A stretch of DNA of 64,000 nt from Microvirga arabica (GCF_016811235.1 NZ_JAFBID010000013.1:1-64000), one strand, 5' to 3'. Positions 1 to 9,347 are shown, counted from the first letter of the stretch. Numbers and translations are program-made. The notes: generated by a model from the letters alone, not told the origin.

Positions 1-26
1 GCGTCCGTCAAGACATAGCGATCCAT
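1..26 (-). CDS. IS5-like transposase, N-terminal fragment cut by window edge
   Basis: Reading leftward from the ATG at 26-24, the nine visible residues are MDRYVLTDA. This matches the usual opening of IS5-family transposases, where M-x-R-Y-x-L-T/S-D is followed by a W motif. The rest lies outside the window, so identity rests on nine residues plus position. The 70 bases upstream carry no other gene and probably hold the IS end, but I cannot define the terminal repeat. Assignment to IS5 rather than another transposase family is tentative. Confidence 0.4.
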
Positions 27-414
27 CAAGAGCTTGAATCATAAGCCCAACCTCATGTGAATCCCCACAGACCTTAGGCGGGAAGTCCTTTCAACAGCTT
101 ATGCTTTGAAGCGTTTGCGGGAGTGGCTCTGAGACAAATCAGGAGACTTCGATCCTTCTCCCGATGCCTGGCCTGCACGAAACCGCTGCTCTCCTCCGGT
201 AGGGCCTTCCTGTCTGATAATTGGCCGGTATGGCTTTTCTGAAAGATTGATCGTGATCTGACAGCCGGAGATGGGATCGAAGATCGTCATGAAGGTCTGC
301 TCTCGTCGCGGCGCGAGGATCTCGCGGCCTGCATGAGAGAAACGGCCGGACCTGAACTCTGTTCGGGTGACTCATCCTGCGGTGTGCGCTCCAGCACCAG
401 GATGAATGAGGGCT
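27..414. other. No recognisable gene
   Basis: This stretch lies between the transposase start and the Pmp3-like gene. Two short overlapping minus-strand reading frames exist (99-290 and 139-375), but neither gives a recognisable protein. They share the same DNA in different frames and neither has a clear ribosome binding site. Part of 27-100 is probably the end of the insertion element. Confidence 0.4.
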
Positions 415-594
415 TCAGCGATAGGGCGATGGGTTCCGGCGCGCGATGATCCAGACCGCGTGGACGATGCCGGGAATGTAGCCCAGGATCGTCAGCAGGA
501 TGTTGAGCCAGAATTGACCGCCGAGGCCTACGGTGAAGAACACGCCGACCGGTGGCAGGAGGATGGCGAGGATGATACGGAGCAGGTTTCCCAT
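415..594 (-). CDS. Pmp3/YqaE (UPF0057) family small membrane protein
   Basis: This 59-residue protein starts at the ATG at 594-592. It has two hydrophobic helices (about residues 4-22 and 27-51) joined by the short G-L-G-G-Q-F-W loop, and ends in a basic RRNPSPYR tail. The second helix carries the family pattern NILLTILGYIPGIVHAVW. Pmp3/YqaE proteins are inner-membrane proteolipids often linked to salt and membrane-potential stress. The function here is inferred from the family only. It lies 76 bases downstream of the SDR gene on the same strand and may be read through from that operon or have its own promoter. Confidence 0.85.
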   Translation of the reverse strand: MGNLLRIILAILLPPVGVFFTVGLGGQFWLNILLTILGYIPGIVHAVWIIARRNPSPYR

Positions 595-670
595 AGGTCA
601 GATCATTGGGCTCAGGTCTTGATGAGGGTCATCAGTGGAACGGTATCGCGCCCCTCCTGTTCCACCCTCG

Positions 671-1435
671 TCACGCAATCGTCACGCCGCCGTCCACGAC
701 CACGGTCTGCCCCGTCATGAAGCTCGATGCCGACGAGGCCAGGAAGGCGGCCACGGGGCCGATCTCGTCGGGCGTGCCGATCCGGCGCAGGGGTGTCTGG
801 CTGTTGCGCTGCTCCAGCGCCTGCGGATCTTCCCAGAGGGCGCGGGCGAAATCCGTTTTGACCAAGCCCGGCGCGATGCAGTTGATGCGCACGTTTTGCG
901 GGCCCCACTCCACCGCGAGATTGCGGGCGAGGGCAAAGTCCGCCGCCTTCGAGATGCCGTACCCGCCGATCACGCCGGTGCCGCGCAGGCCCGCAATCGA
1001 CGAGACGATCACCACCGACCCGCCGCCACGCGCGGCCATCTCCGGCATGACGAGGTTGCAGAGCCAGAGATTGCTCTTCACGTTGGCGCCCATGATCTTG
1101 TCGAAGGCCTCATCGGTGAGGCTGCTCATGGGACCGTAGACCGGATTGACGGCGGCGTTGCAGACCAGGACATCCACTGGCCCGAGCCGCTCCCGCGTCT
1201 GAGCGACGAGCGCTTCGACTTCCGCTTTGCGCGAGATGTTGCAGGCAATGGCAATGGCCTCGCCCCCTCTCGCGCAGATACCCTCGACCACAGGCTCGCA
1301 GGCCTCGATCTTGCGGCTCGACACCACAACCCTGGCTCCGAGCGACGCCATAGTTTCCGCAATGGAACGGCCGATGCCGCGGCTCGATCCAGTGACGATG
1401 GCCACTTTTCCGGAGAGGTCGAAAGGGTTGGTCAT
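671..1435 (-). CDS. SDR family oxidoreductase (DHRS4-like)
   Basis: A 254-residue classical short-chain dehydrogenase/reductase. The N-terminal dinucleotide-binding motif TGSSRGIG is at about residues 14-21. It has the NAA motif in the middle, the catalytic Y-x-x-x-K (YGISK) and a C-terminal VVVDGG. It resembles DHRS4-type carbonyl and 3-oxoacyl reductases. The ATG (1435-1433) overlaps the stop of the upstream acyl-CoA dehydrogenase in an ATGA junction, so the two are probably translationally coupled. It likely oxidises or reduces a hydroxy/oxo acyl intermediate made by its neighbours. The substrate cannot be read from sequence. Confidence 0.9.
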   Translation of the reverse strand: MTNPFDLSGKVAIVTGSSRGIGRSIAETMASLGARVVVSSRKIEACEPVVEGICARGGEAIAIACNISRKAEVEALVAQTRERLGPVDVLVCNAAVNPVYGPMSSLTDEAFDKIMGANVKSNLWLCNLVMPEMAARGGGSVVIVSSIAGLRGTGVIGGYGISKAADFALARNLAVEWGPQNVRINCIAPGLVKTDFARALWEDPQALEQRNSQTPLRRIGTPDEIGPVAAFLASSASSFMTGQTVVVDGGVTIA

Positions 1436-2673
1436 GCGGCAGGCCCTGCATTGTGCGGCCGGTCGGCCGTCTTGTATTTGGCGAGCTCGATCTTGGCGAC
1501 GGTCTCGCGATGCACTTCGTCGGGACCGTCCGCGAGTCTCAGCACGCGGGCGCGGGCATAGGCGTAAGCCAAGTGGAAGTCTTGGCTGACGCCGCCGCCG
1601 CCGCAAACCTGGATCGCCCGGTCCACCACCTTCTGCGCCACGTTCGGCGCCACCACCTTGATCATGGCGATCTCGGCGCGCGCCGCCTTGTTGCCGACCT
1701 CGTCCATCATGCGGGCGGCCTGAAGCGTCAGCAGGCGTGCCTGGTCGATCTCCATGCGCGACTCGGCAATCCAGTGGCGCGTCACCCCATGGTCGGCCAC
1801 TGGCCTGCCGAAGGTGCTGCGGGACATTGCACGCTTGCATAGGGTCTCCAGCGCACGCTCGGCCAAGCCGATGGAGCGCATGCAGTGGTGGATGCGGCCA
1901 GGGCCGAGCCTGCCTTGAGCGATCTCGAAGCCGCGTCCCTCGCCGAGCAGGATGTTGGAGGCGGGCACGCGCACGTTCTCGAACACAACCTCCGCATGGC
2001 CGTGCGGCGCGTCGTCATAGCCGAACACGGTGAGCGGCCGAACCACCGTCACGCCGGGCGTGTCCATCGGCACCAGGATCATCGATTGCTGCTGGTGCTT
2101 GGACGCATCAGGGTTCGTCTTGCCCATGACGATGGCGATCTTGCAGCGCGGGTCCATGGCGCCAGAGGTCCACCACTTGCGACCGTTGATCACGTATTCG
2201 TCGCCCTCGCGGCGGATCTCGGTGCGGATATTGGTGGCGTCCGACGAGGCAACTTCCGGCTCGGTCATGGCAAAGCACGAGCGGATCTCGCCGTTCATCA
2301 GAGGCTTGAGCCAGCGCTCCTTGTGCTCCTCCGTGCCGTAGAGGATGAGCGTTTCCATGTTGCCGGTATCGGGCGCGGAGCAGTTGAACGGCTCGGCTCC
2401 GATGGGCGAGCGCCCCATGATCTCGCACACCATGGCGTATTCCAGATTCGATAGGGAATCCGGGTAGTGGCGCTTAGGGAGAAACAGGTTCCACAAGCCT
2501 TGAGCCTTGGCGCGCGCCTTCAGGTCCTCCATGACCGGCGCCACGCCCCAGCGGTTCGGCATGGCGTTGAGCTGCTGCTCGAAGATCTCTTCAGCCGGAT
2601 AGACATGGGCCTCCATGAATTCCGTGACGCGGTGGCGCAATTCTTGAGCCCGCGGGCTTATGGGAAACAGCAT
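1432..2673 (-). CDS. ACAD10/ACAD11-type acyl-CoA dehydrogenase
   Basis: A 413-residue acyl-CoA dehydrogenase with the hallmark segments of the ACAD10/ACAD11 clade: [11 protein letters not shown] at about 98-108, then [47 protein letters not shown] and the C-terminal [11 protein letters not shown] and [10 protein letters not shown]. In animals this domain is fused behind an APH-type kinase and acts on 4-hydroxyacyl-CoAs through phosphorylated intermediates. Here it stands alone, and the matching kinase-like protein is encoded at 22289-23329. A strong AGGAGG lies upstream of the ATG. It follows the PimD-like gene by 12 bases and overlaps the SDR start. Family placement is from remembered sequence and is confident; the substrate is inferred. 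Confidence 0.92.
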   Translation of the reverse strand: MLFPISPRAQELRHRVTEFMEAHVYPAEEIFEQQLNAMPNRWGVAPVMEDLKARAKAQGLWNLFLPKRHYPDSLSNLEYAMVCEIMGRSPIGAEPFNCSAPDTGNMETLILYGTEEHKERWLKPLMNGEIRSCFAMTEPEVASSDATNIRTEIRREGDEYVINGRKWWTSGAMDPRCKIAIVMGKTNPDASKHQQQSMILVPMDTPGVTVVRPLTVFGYDDAPHGHAEVVFENVRVPASNILLGEGRGFEIAQGRLGPGRIHHCMRSIGLAERALETLCKRAMSRSTFGRPVADHGVTRHWIAESRMEIDQARLLTLQAARMMDEVGNKAARAEIAMIKVVAPNVAQKVVDRAIQVCGGGGVSQDFHLAYAYARARVLRLADGPDEVHRETVAKIELAKYKTADRPHNAGPAA

Positions 2674-2685
2674 CGGTCCCTCCTA

Positions 2686-3834
2686 TCAGGCCGCAATCAG
2701 ACCACCGGTTTCGGCAAGCTTGGAGAGATGATGATCGGCATCGCCGAACAGGGTGTCGATCATCGTCACGCGCTTGAAGAGGTGGCCGACCTTGTATTCC
2801 ATGGTCATGCCGACGCCGCCATGCAGCTGGATCGCCTGCTGGCCGACGAAGCGGCCGGAGCGGCCGATCTGCACTTTCGCGGCCGAGATCGCCTTGCGGC
2901 GCTCCTCGGCATTCTTCTCCTGCGCCATCATGGCGGCGAACATTGCCATGCTGCGCCCTTGCTCGACGGCAATGAACATCTCGGAGGAGCGGTGCTGCAG
3001 CACCTGGAAGGATCCGATGGTGGTGTTGAACTGCTTTCGGGTCTTGAGGTAGTCGACCGTGAGCTTGAGCATCTCGTCCATGGCGCCAATGGCCTCGGCG
3101 GCGAGAGCCGCGATGGCGATGTCGGTCACCTTCTCCACGACCGGCAGGGCGCCTTCCGGATTGCCGATGACGTTCCCGGTATCGACGCGCACGGATTCCA
3201 GCGTCACCTCGGCGGCGCGCTGCCCGTCCTGCGTCGGGTAGCCCCGGCAGGAAACCCCAGGTGCATTCGCATCGACGAGAAAGAGCCCTATGCCTTCCCG
3301 GTCGCGGCGCGAGCCCGCGACGCGTGCCGTCACCAGGATCTTGTCGGCGGTGTCGCCGTGCAGCACGACGCTCTTCTGCCCGTTGAGGATGAAGCTGCCG
3401 CCGTCACGTTGTGCCGTTGTGCCGACGTCGAAGAGATCGTAGCGCGACTGCCGCTCCGTGTGCGCGAAGGCGAGGCGAAGATCGCCTGCAGCAACTTGAG
3501 GCAGGTAAGCCGTCTTCTGCTCCTCGCTGCCGCCGTGATGCAGCAGGCCGCCGCCGAGAATGACGGTGGCGAGATAGGGCTCGAGTGCAAGCGAGCGCCC
3601 GAACGCCTCCATGATCGTCATTGTTTCCACGGGCCCGCCGCCGAAGCCGCCATGGGCCTCGTCGAAGGGAAGTGCGAGAAGGCCCAACTCCGCATAGGCG
3701 CTCCACAGCGCCTGACTCCAGCCCTCCGGCTCCTTGGCGTAGCGCTGGCGCCTTTCGAAGTCGTAGCGGTCCGCCATCAGGCGATCGACGCTGTCCTTCA
3801 AAAGGCGCTGTTCTTCGCTGAGATCAAAGTCCAT
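2686..3834 (-). CDS. Acyl-CoA dehydrogenase, PimD-like small subunit
   Basis: A 382-residue acyl-CoA dehydrogenase fold protein beginning MDFDLSEEQ. The ATG at 3834 is preferred over an upstream in-frame ATG at 3852 because AAGGAG sits just before it. The C-terminus ends in KRVTMIDTLFGDADHH and lacks the E-G-T/G-x-N-E segment that carries the catalytic glutamate in many members. This fits the partner subunit of a heteromeric dehydrogenase, as in the pimeloyl-CoA dehydrogenase PimC/PimD of Rhodopseudomonas palustris. A repeat element (3848-3946) separates it from the PimC-like gene upstream. Confidence 0.88.
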   Translation of the reverse strand: MDFDLSEEQRLLKDSVDRLMADRYDFERRQRYAKEPEGWSQALWSAYAELGLLALPFDEAHGGFGGGPVETMTIMEAFGRSLALEPYLATVILGGGLLHHGGSEEQKTAYLPQVAAGDLRLAFAHTERQSRYDLFDVGTTAQRDGGSFILNGQKSVVLHGDTADKILVTARVAGSRRDREGIGLFLVDANAPGVSCRGYPTQDGQRAAEVTLESVRVDTGNVIGNPEGALPVVEKVTDIAIAALAAEAIGAMDEMLKLTVDYLKTRKQFNTTIGSFQVLQHRSSEMFIAVEQGRSMAMFAAMMAQEKNAEERRKAISAAKVQIGRSGRFVGQQAIQLHGGVGMTMEYKVGHLFKRVTMIDTLFGDADHHLSKLAETGGLIAA

Positions 3835-3847
3835 GTCGTGTCTCCTT

Positions 3848-3946
3848 GTCATTCCCGGCCGGAGCGCAGCGGAGGGGAAGGAAATCCATCAATTCGAGTG
3901 TACGGGTGGATCCCCTTCCCGGTCCTTTCGAACCGCCGGGGATGAC
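3848..3946. repeat. GTCATYCC-ended palindromic repeat, copy 1
   Basis: A 99 bp element bounded by GTCATTCC and GGGGATGAC. GGAAGGAAATCCAT and TGGATCCCCTTCC form the inner arms of an imperfect long hairpin. It fills almost the whole gap between two acyl-CoA dehydrogenase genes of the same operon, so any transcript linking them must run through the hairpin. Related copies lie at 31391-31636, 31447-31571, 37328-37470, 57917-58016, 59560-59702 and 63215-63319. Confidence 0.75.
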
Positions 3947-3954
3947 ATTCATCG

Positions 3955-5151
3955 TCAGAACCCCAGGATCGCCTTGGCGATGATGTTCTTCTGAATTTCG
4001 TTCGAGCCGCCGTAGATCGAGATCTTGCGCCAGTTGAAATAGGTCGGCGCCGCGGTGCTCGCCCAGTCCGGCCCGTCGGTGGGCTCGTTGCGGCCCTCTT
4101 CCTCCGGGTGGTAGGGCATGGCGAAGGGACCGACGACCTCCATCAGCAGCTCGGTCGTGGCCTGCTGAATCTCCGAGCCCTTGATCTTCAGGATCGAGGA
4201 GGCCGGGTCGGGTTTGCCCTTCTCGCGCCGGCTCTCGGCAGCCACCACGCGCAGCTGCGTCATCTCGAGCGCCTTCAGCTCCACCTCGACGGCCGCGAGC
4301 TTCTCGCGGAAGCGGGGGACATCGATCAGCGGCACGTCGCCGATGCGCTCCAGGCTTGCGAGTTCGCGCACGCGCTTCAGGCGCGCCTTCGAGATGCCGA
4401 TGCGGGCAATACCCACGCGCTCGTTGCCGAGCAGGAACTTGGCGTAGTCCCAGCCCTTGTTCTCCTGGCCGACAAGATTCTCGACCGGCACGCGCACGTC
4501 GTCGAAGAACACCTCGTTGACCTCGTGTCCGCCGTCGATGGTCTGGATCGGACGCACGGTGATTCCCAGCGTCTTCATGTCGATGAGCAGGAACGAGATG
4601 CCCTCCTGCTTCTTCACGGCGGAATCCGTGCGCGCGAGGCAGAAGATCCAGTCCGCATGCTGGGCCAGCGTTGTCCAGGTCTTCTGGCCGTTGACGATGT
4701 AGACGTCGCCCTCGCGTTTCGCCGTGGTCTTGAGCGAAGCGAGATCCGAACCGGCGCCCGGCTCCGAGAAGCCCTGGCACCACCAGTCGTCGAGATTGGC
4801 GATGCGCGGCAGGAAGCGGCGCTTCTGATCCTCGTTGCCGAAGGTGTAGATCACCGGTCCGACCATGCTGACGCCGAAGGCAAGCGGTTCAGGAGCTGGC
4901 GCCTGCTGCAGCTCGTCACGGAAGATATATTGCTTCACCGGGCTCCAGCCCGTGCCGCCCCATTCCACCGGCCAATGCGGCACGGCCCAGCCTTTGGCAT
5001 TGAGGATGCGGCTCCAGGTGACGAGGTCGTCCTTGCTCGGATGATGGCCCTCGATCATCTTGCGGCGGATCGAGTCGGGCAGGGCGGTGCGGAAGAATTC
5101 ACGAACCTCGTCGCGGAAGGCGAGCTCCTCATCGGTGAAGCGCAGATCCAT
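3955..5151 (-). CDS. Acyl-CoA dehydrogenase, PimC-like large subunit
   Basis: A 398-residue acyl-CoA dehydrogenase starting MDLRFTDEE. It has the FAD/substrate motifs GFSEPGAGSDLASLKT and GQKTWTT, and a C-terminal IYGGSNEIQKNII. It resembles PimC, the large subunit of the dicarboxylyl-CoA dehydrogenase. Together with the downstream PimD-like protein it probably forms a heteromeric enzyme that introduces the 2,3-double bond into a CoA thioester. It lies 47 bases after the CoA ligase stop, with AGAGGAT before the start. Chain length and substrate are not determined by sequence. Confidence 0.9.
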   Translation of the reverse strand: MDLRFTDEELAFRDEVREFFRTALPDSIRRKMIEGHHPSKDDLVTWSRILNAKGWAVPHWPVEWGGTGWSPVKQYIFRDELQQAPAPEPLAFGVSMVGPVIYTFGNEDQKRRFLPRIANLDDWWCQGFSEPGAGSDLASLKTTAKREGDVYIVNGQKTWTTLAQHADWIFCLARTDSAVKKQEGISFLLIDMKTLGITVRPIQTIDGGHEVNEVFFDDVRVPVENLVGQENKGWDYAKFLLGNERVGIARIGISKARLKRVRELASLERIGDVPLIDVPRFREKLAAVEVELKALEMTQLRVVAAESRREKGKPDPASSILKIKGSEIQQATTELLMEVVGPFAMPYHPEEEGRNEPTDGPDWASTAAPTYFNWRKISIYGGSNEIQKNIIAKAILGF

Positions 5152-5198
5152 GGGCGATATCCTCTAGGCAGAGAAATGAAGGGAATGGGGGCGGCTGG

Positions 5199-6872
5199 TC
5201 ATGGAGCGGCGTTTTCCGCCTTGCGCCGTTCGTCATCGCGCAGCTCGATCTTCGACAGCTTGCCGACGGAAGTGCGCGGAAGCGCGTCGCGGATTTCGAG
5301 AGCTGCCGGCATTTCGTGCTTGCCGACCTTGTCGGCGAGAAACGCCTGCAGCTCTTCCAGGGTGAAGCCTGGGGAATCGTTCTTCAGCTTCACGAACACC
5401 TTGGCGGCTTCGCCCCGATAAGTGTCCGGAATGCCGATCACGAGAGCTTCCTCGACCTGCGGGTGCTCGTAGACCGCCTGCTCGATCATCTGCGGGTAAA
5501 CGTTGAAGCCGCCGGAAATGATCATGTCCTTGCGGCGATCGACGATGAAGAAGTAGCCGTCCTCGTCGCGATAGCCGATGTCGCCGGTGAGAAAGCCCTC
5601 GGGGGTGAAGGCCTCGGCCGTCTCCTGCGGCTTGTTCCAGTAGCCGCGGCTGACGTTGAGTCCCCGGACGCGAAGCTCGCCCGTCTCGCGCACCCCGAGC
5701 ACGCGGCGGGGCTCGTCGAGAGACACGATGTCGAGCTCGACCCCCGGCATGGGGATGCCGATGGAGCCGGGCTTCGGTGGCCCGTTCATCGGCAGGTTCG
5801 TGCCGGCAGGAGACGTTTCCGTCATGCCCCAGCCGCCGAGAAGCCGCTGCCCTGTGAGACGATGGAAGCGCTCCCCGACCTCGACCGGCAGGGGCGCTCC
5901 GCCTGAGCTGAGATGGATCACCGAGGAGAAGTCGCGGGTCTCGATCCCCGGATAATTGGCCAGCGCGATCCACATGGTGGGAACGCCCGGAAAGGCGGTC
6001 GCCCGCTTCACCTCGATGTCGCGCAGCGTGGTCTCGGGGTCGAAGCGCAGGCGCAGCAGGATCTGGTTGCCGTTCCGGATCTGGCGCAGCAGGATCGTGG
6101 TCAGGGCGAAGATGTGGAACAGCGGCAGGACGCAGATCACCTTCTGCTCGCCGGGCCGCGTGTTGAGCTGCGGGCCGAACCACACCTCGTACATGGCGAC
6201 AGCCGCCGTGAGATTCCCGTGAGTGAGAATGGCGCCTTTCGGCGTGCCCGTGGTGCCGCCGGTATATTGCAGAAGCGCAATGTCGTCCGGCGTGATCCTG
6301 GGCCATTGCGGCGGTGCAGCCGTATCGCGCGTGAAACCCTCGAAGGTGACGACGTCGGGCCGCTCCGGAATCGGCATCGTGAGTGCCAGGCACGGCCCCC
6401 ACACAGCATCCTCGCCGACGATCAACCGATCCACATGTCCGGCATCCAGGAGCTTGAGCGCCATGGACAGCATGCCGGCGAGATTGGTCGTCACGAGAAC
6501 GCGCGCGCCGCTGTCGTGCAGCTTGTGCGCCAGCTCCCGTTCGGCATCGAGCGGGCTCAGGTGAGCGAGCCTGATTCCGGCCTTGGCGGCGCCGAAGAAG
6601 GCATATGGGTGATAGGGCGTGTTCGGCAGATAGAGCGCGACCGCTCCCGTGACGTCGATTGCCGAGCGGAGGAGGGCGGCGGCGAACGCATCGGCCTGGC
6701 GGCCGATTTCGGTGTAGCTGATGGGCCGGTCCCGGTATTCGATGGCAGGCCTGTCGCCATAGGCCGCCACTGCCTCATCGAGGAGCTTGGGCAGCGTCGA
6801 CGGCACGATGGGAGCATCCCAGCGGACGCCGGGCGGATAGGAGCGCTCCCAGGGAAAGGCCGTCCGGCTCAT
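5199..6872 (-). CDS. AMP-forming CoA ligase (PimA-like, dicarboxylate/long-chain acid)
   Basis: A 557-residue ANL-superfamily ligase. The N-terminus FPWERSYPPGVRWD is typical of PimA/FadD-like ligases. The ATP-binding P-loop YTGGTTGTPKG is at 203-213, GWGMTETSP comes later, and the C-terminal lysine motif is SVGKLSK. It should convert a carboxylic acid, ATP and CoA to acyl-CoA, AMP and PPi, feeding the dehydrogenases downstream. Its ATG overlaps the stop of the oxidoreductase upstream (ATGA). The PimA assignment rests on N-terminal pattern and on the neighbouring PimB/C/D/F-like genes. Confidence 0.9.
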   Translation of the reverse strand: MSRTAFPWERSYPPGVRWDAPIVPSTLPKLLDEAVAAYGDRPAIEYRDRPISYTEIGRQADAFAAALLRSAIDVTGAVALYLPNTPYHPYAFFGAAKAGIRLAHLSPLDAERELAHKLHDSGARVLVTTNLAGMLSMALKLLDAGHVDRLIVGEDAVWGPCLALTMPIPERPDVVTFEGFTRDTAAPPQWPRITPDDIALLQYTGGTTGTPKGAILTHGNLTAAVAMYEVWFGPQLNTRPGEQKVICVLPLFHIFALTTILLRQIRNGNQILLRLRFDPETTLRDIEVKRATAFPGVPTMWIALANYPGIETRDFSSVIHLSSGGAPLPVEVGERFHRLTGQRLLGGWGMTETSPAGTNLPMNGPPKPGSIGIPMPGVELDIVSLDEPRRVLGVRETGELRVRGLNVSRGYWNKPQETAEAFTPEGFLTGDIGYRDEDGYFFIVDRRKDMIISGGFNVYPQMIEQAVYEHPQVEEALVIGIPDTYRGEAAKVFVKLKNDSPGFTLEELQAFLADKVGKHEMPAALEIRDALPRTSVGKLSKIELRDDERRKAENAAP

Positions 6873-7882
6873 GATGCGTCCGCCCCGTTCATGGTGACGA
6901 CGATCTTGCCAAGAGCCTTGCGCGCGCTCAAGGCCGCAATGGCCTCGCCGGCGCGGGCGAGGGGCACGCGCTCGGAGATCACCGGCTTGATTTTTCCGTC
7001 TGCATAGAGATCGAGAAGTTCTCTCAGATTGGCTGCGTTGGCCTTCGGGTCGCGCTTGGCGAAGGCACCCCAGAACACGCCGACGATCTGGCAGGATTTC
7101 AGGAGCGGCAGGTTGAGAGGAAGCTTCGGGATCCCGGCCGGAAAGCCGACCACGAGGAAGCGCCCTTCCCAGGCGATGGCGCGCAAGGCCGCTTCCGAGT
7201 AATCGCCGCCTACGGGGTCATAGATCACGTCGGCACCGTTCGGACCGCAGGCTGCCTTGAACTGCTCGGCCAGAGCCTTGACGCCATCCTTGTCGAAGGG
7301 ACCGGACGCATAAACGAGGCTCTCGTCGGCGCCGTGCTGTTTTGCAAGGGTCGCCTTCTCGTCCGACGAGACGGCGGCGATGACTCTCGCGCCCATTGCC
7401 TTGCCAAGTTCTACAGCCGCGAGCCCGACGCCTCCGGCTGCGCCCAGCACCAGCAGGGTCTCGCCTGCCTTCAGCCCGGCCCGGTCCTTGAGGGCATGGT
7501 AAGTGGTGCCATAGGTCATGACGAAGGCGGCTGCTTCGTCGAAGGGCATGGCGTCCGGCATCGGGATGCAGCGGTCGGCCGAGAGGGTGAGCTTCTCGGC
7601 CATGCCGCCCCAGCCGCAGGAGCCGATCACCCGGTCGCCGGCTTTCAGGAACGACACGCCTTCGCCCACCGCCTCGACGATGCCGGAGACCTCGCTGCCG
7701 GGGGCAAAGGGGCGCTCGGGCTTGAACTGGTAGCGGTCCTCGATGATCAGCGCGTCGGGATAGTTCACCCCGCAGGCCTTGACGGCCAGCAGGATTTCGC
7801 CCGGCTTCGGGCTGGGCTCGGCCACGGATTCCAGCACGAGCGTATCGGGTCCGCCCGGCTGTTTGCTGAGTAGGGCCAGCAT
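6869..7882 (-). CDS. NADPH:quinone oxidoreductase-like medium-chain dehydrogenase
   Basis: A 337-residue MDR-superfamily protein beginning MLALLSKQPGG. The ATG at 7882 is preferred over the upstream ATG because GGGGAGGAAG precedes it. It has GVNYPDALI, PGSEVSGIV, and the NADPH-binding LGAAGGVGLAAVELGK. Zinc-ligand cysteines are absent, as in the QOR/crotonyl-reductase-like branch. It is the first gene of the minus-strand operon and overlaps the CoA ligase. It may reduce an enoyl-CoA or enone intermediate, but the substrate is unknown. Confidence 0.88.
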   Translation of the reverse strand: MLALLSKQPGGPDTLVLESVAEPSPKPGEILLAVKACGVNYPDALIIEDRYQFKPERPFAPGSEVSGIVEAVGEGVSFLKAGDRVIGSCGWGGMAEKLTLSADRCIPMPDAMPFDEAAAFVMTYGTTYHALKDRAGLKAGETLLVLGAAGGVGLAAVELGKAMGARVIAAVSSDEKATLAKQHGADESLVYASGPFDKDGVKALAEQFKAACGPNGADVIYDPVGGDYSEAALRAIAWEGRFLVVGFPAGIPKLPLNLPLLKSCQIVGVFWGAFAKRDPKANAANLRELLDLYADGKIKPVISERVPLARAGEAIAALSARKALGKIVVTMNGADAS

Positions 7883-7958
7883 CCTTCGCTTCCTCCCCAG
7901 AAAGCGCATAATCTTTATGAGAGGTAGGGTATCCGGGCCGTCTCCAGATGCAAGCCGA

Positions 7959-7970
7959 TTTTTCGAAAAA
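7959..7970. promoter_or_regulatory. 12 bp perfect palindrome in the divergent promoter region
   Basis: TTTTTCGAAAAA is self-complementary. It lies about 80 bases upstream of the oxidoreductase start, in the 262-base gap between the divergent operons. It may be part of the minus-strand promoter or an operator. There is no independent evidence. Confidence 0.35.
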
Positions 7971-8017
7971 ATTTGGAGGCGTGAATTTTCCTCATATTTT
8001 CAAAAGGATTTGGGCTA

Positions 8018-8040
8018 GACAAAAACATACCGCTTTTGTC
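8018..8040. promoter_or_regulatory. Candidate operator: GACAAAA-N9-TTTTGTC
   Basis: A perfect 7+7 inverted repeat with a 9-base spacer lies in the AT-richer centre of the region between the two divergent acyl-CoA operons, about 105 bases before the thiolase start. The size and symmetry suit a dimeric regulator of TetR or MarR type. In Rhodopseudomonas the pim genes are controlled by a local regulator, but no such gene is adjacent here. The nearest regulator is the tandem TetR protein at 12414-13706. Confidence 0.5.
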
Positions 8041-8144
8041 ATTAATAGCACCAGACAAGGTCAGGAGCGCTCGCCGCCGCCGGCGCCGGGTGGCTTGGAA
8101 TGAAGGGGCTGCAACCGCCCCAGCGATCCAGGGAGGATCCCAAG

Positions 8145-9347
8145 ATGCGTGAAGCTGTCATCGTTTCCACCGCCCGCACCCCCATCGGAAAAGCCTATCG
8201 CGGCGCCTTCAACGACACCCAGGCTCAGGCGCTGGGCGGCCATGCCATCGCCGAGGCGGTCAAGCGCGCCGGCATCGATCCGGGCGAGATCGGCGACGTG
8301 GTGATGGGCGCGGCGCTGCAGCAGGGCTCGACCGGGTCGAACATCGCCCGCCAGGCGGCCCTGCGCGCGGGCCTGCCGACAACCGTCGCCGGCATGAGCA
8401 TGGACCGGCAATGCGCTTCGGGGCTCATGGCGATCGCAACCGCCGCCAAAGAGATCGTCGTCGACGGGGTCGGCATCGCAGTGGGCGGCGGCCTCGAATC
8501 GATTTCCCTGGTCCAGAACGAGCATGCCAATCGCTATCGCGCCAAGGACCCGGCGCTCGTGGAGACGGTTCCGGCGCTCTACATGAGCATGCTCGAGACG
8601 GCCGAGACGGTGGCCGATCGCTATGGCATCTCCCGCGAAGCGCAGGACGAATACGCCTTGCAGTCGCAGCAGCGCACAGCTCAAGCCCAGGCCGAGGGTC
8701 GCTTCGCCGCCGAGATCGTGCCCATGACGACCAACATGGTCGTGGTCGACAAAGCCACTGGCGCCACCTCCCAGCGGGAGATCACGCTCTCGCAGGACGA
8801 GGGCAACCGGCCCCAGACGCGGCTCGAGGACCTCAAGGCGCTGAACCCGGTCTTCAAGGATGGGCTGCGCGTGAAGGAAGGCCGCTTCATCACGGCAGGC
8901 AACGCCTCGCAATTGTCCGATGGCGCGTCGGCGGCCGTCCTGATGGAAGCCAAGGAGGCAGAGCGTCGTGGCCTGCAGCCCCTCGGCGCCTATCGCGGCA
9001 TGGCGGTGGCCGGCTGTGATCCGGACGAGATGGGCATCGGGCCCGTCTTCGCCGTACCGAAGCTGCTCAAGCAGCATGGCCTGACGGTGGACGACATCGA
9101 CATTTGGGAATTGAACGAGGCCTTCGCCTGCCAGGTGCTCTATTGCCGCGACCGGCTCGGCATACCCAACGAGAAGCTCAATGTGAGCGGCGGCGCCATC
9201 TCCATCGGCCATCCCTATGGCATGTCGGGGGCGCGCATGACCGGGCACATCCTCATCGAGGGCAAGCGCCGCGGCGCGAAATACGGCGTCGTCACCATGT
9301 GCGTGGGCGGCGGCATGGGGGCTGCCGGTCTCTTCGAGATCTACTAA
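8145..9347 (+). CDS. Thiolase (acetyl-CoA C-acyltransferase, PimB-like)
   Basis: A 400-residue thiolase starting [15 protein letters not shown], with GGGAGG upstream of the ATG. The nucleophile C90 is in MDRQCASG, H356 in [10 protein letters not shown], and the second catalytic cysteine is C386 in CVGGGMG. It cleaves 3-oxoacyl-CoA to acetyl-CoA and a shortened acyl-CoA, the last step of beta-oxidation. It is first in a plus-strand operon with the fused hydratase/dehydrogenase, divergent from the ligase/dehydrogenase operon. Length and residues are normal for the family. Confidence 0.94.
   Translation: MREAVIVSTARTPIGKAYRGAFNDTQAQALGGHAIAEAVKRAGIDPGEIGDVVMGAALQQGSTGSNIARQAALRAGLPTTVAGMSMDRQCASGLMAIATAAKEIVVDGVGIAVGGGLESISLVQNEHANRYRAKDPALVETVPALYMSMLETAETVADRYGISREAQDEYALQSQQRTAQAQAEGRFAAEIVPMTTNMVVVDKATGATSQREITLSQDEGNRPQTRLEDLKALNPVFKDGLRVKEGRFITAGNASQLSDGASAAVLMEAKEAERRGLQPLGAYRGMAVAGCDPDEMGIGPVFAVPKLLKQHGLTVDDIDIWELNEAFACQVLYCRDRLGIPNEKLNVSGGAISIGHPYGMSGARMTGHILIEGKRRGAKYGVVTMCVGGGMGAAGLFEIY

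Noticed and set aside
99-375. Two short minus-strand frames near the left edge
   Set aside because: They overlap each other in different frames, have no recognisable family and no clear ribosome binding site.
2467-3945. Long plus-strand open frames antiparallel to the acyl-CoA dehydrogenase genes (and similar ones opposite 1885-2454, 8061-9248, 24896-27295, 28192-29304, 48512-49891 and 59658-61409)
   Set aside because: These are high-GC antisense shadows with His/Arg/Gly-rich, non-family translations; the opposite strand encodes clear enzymes.
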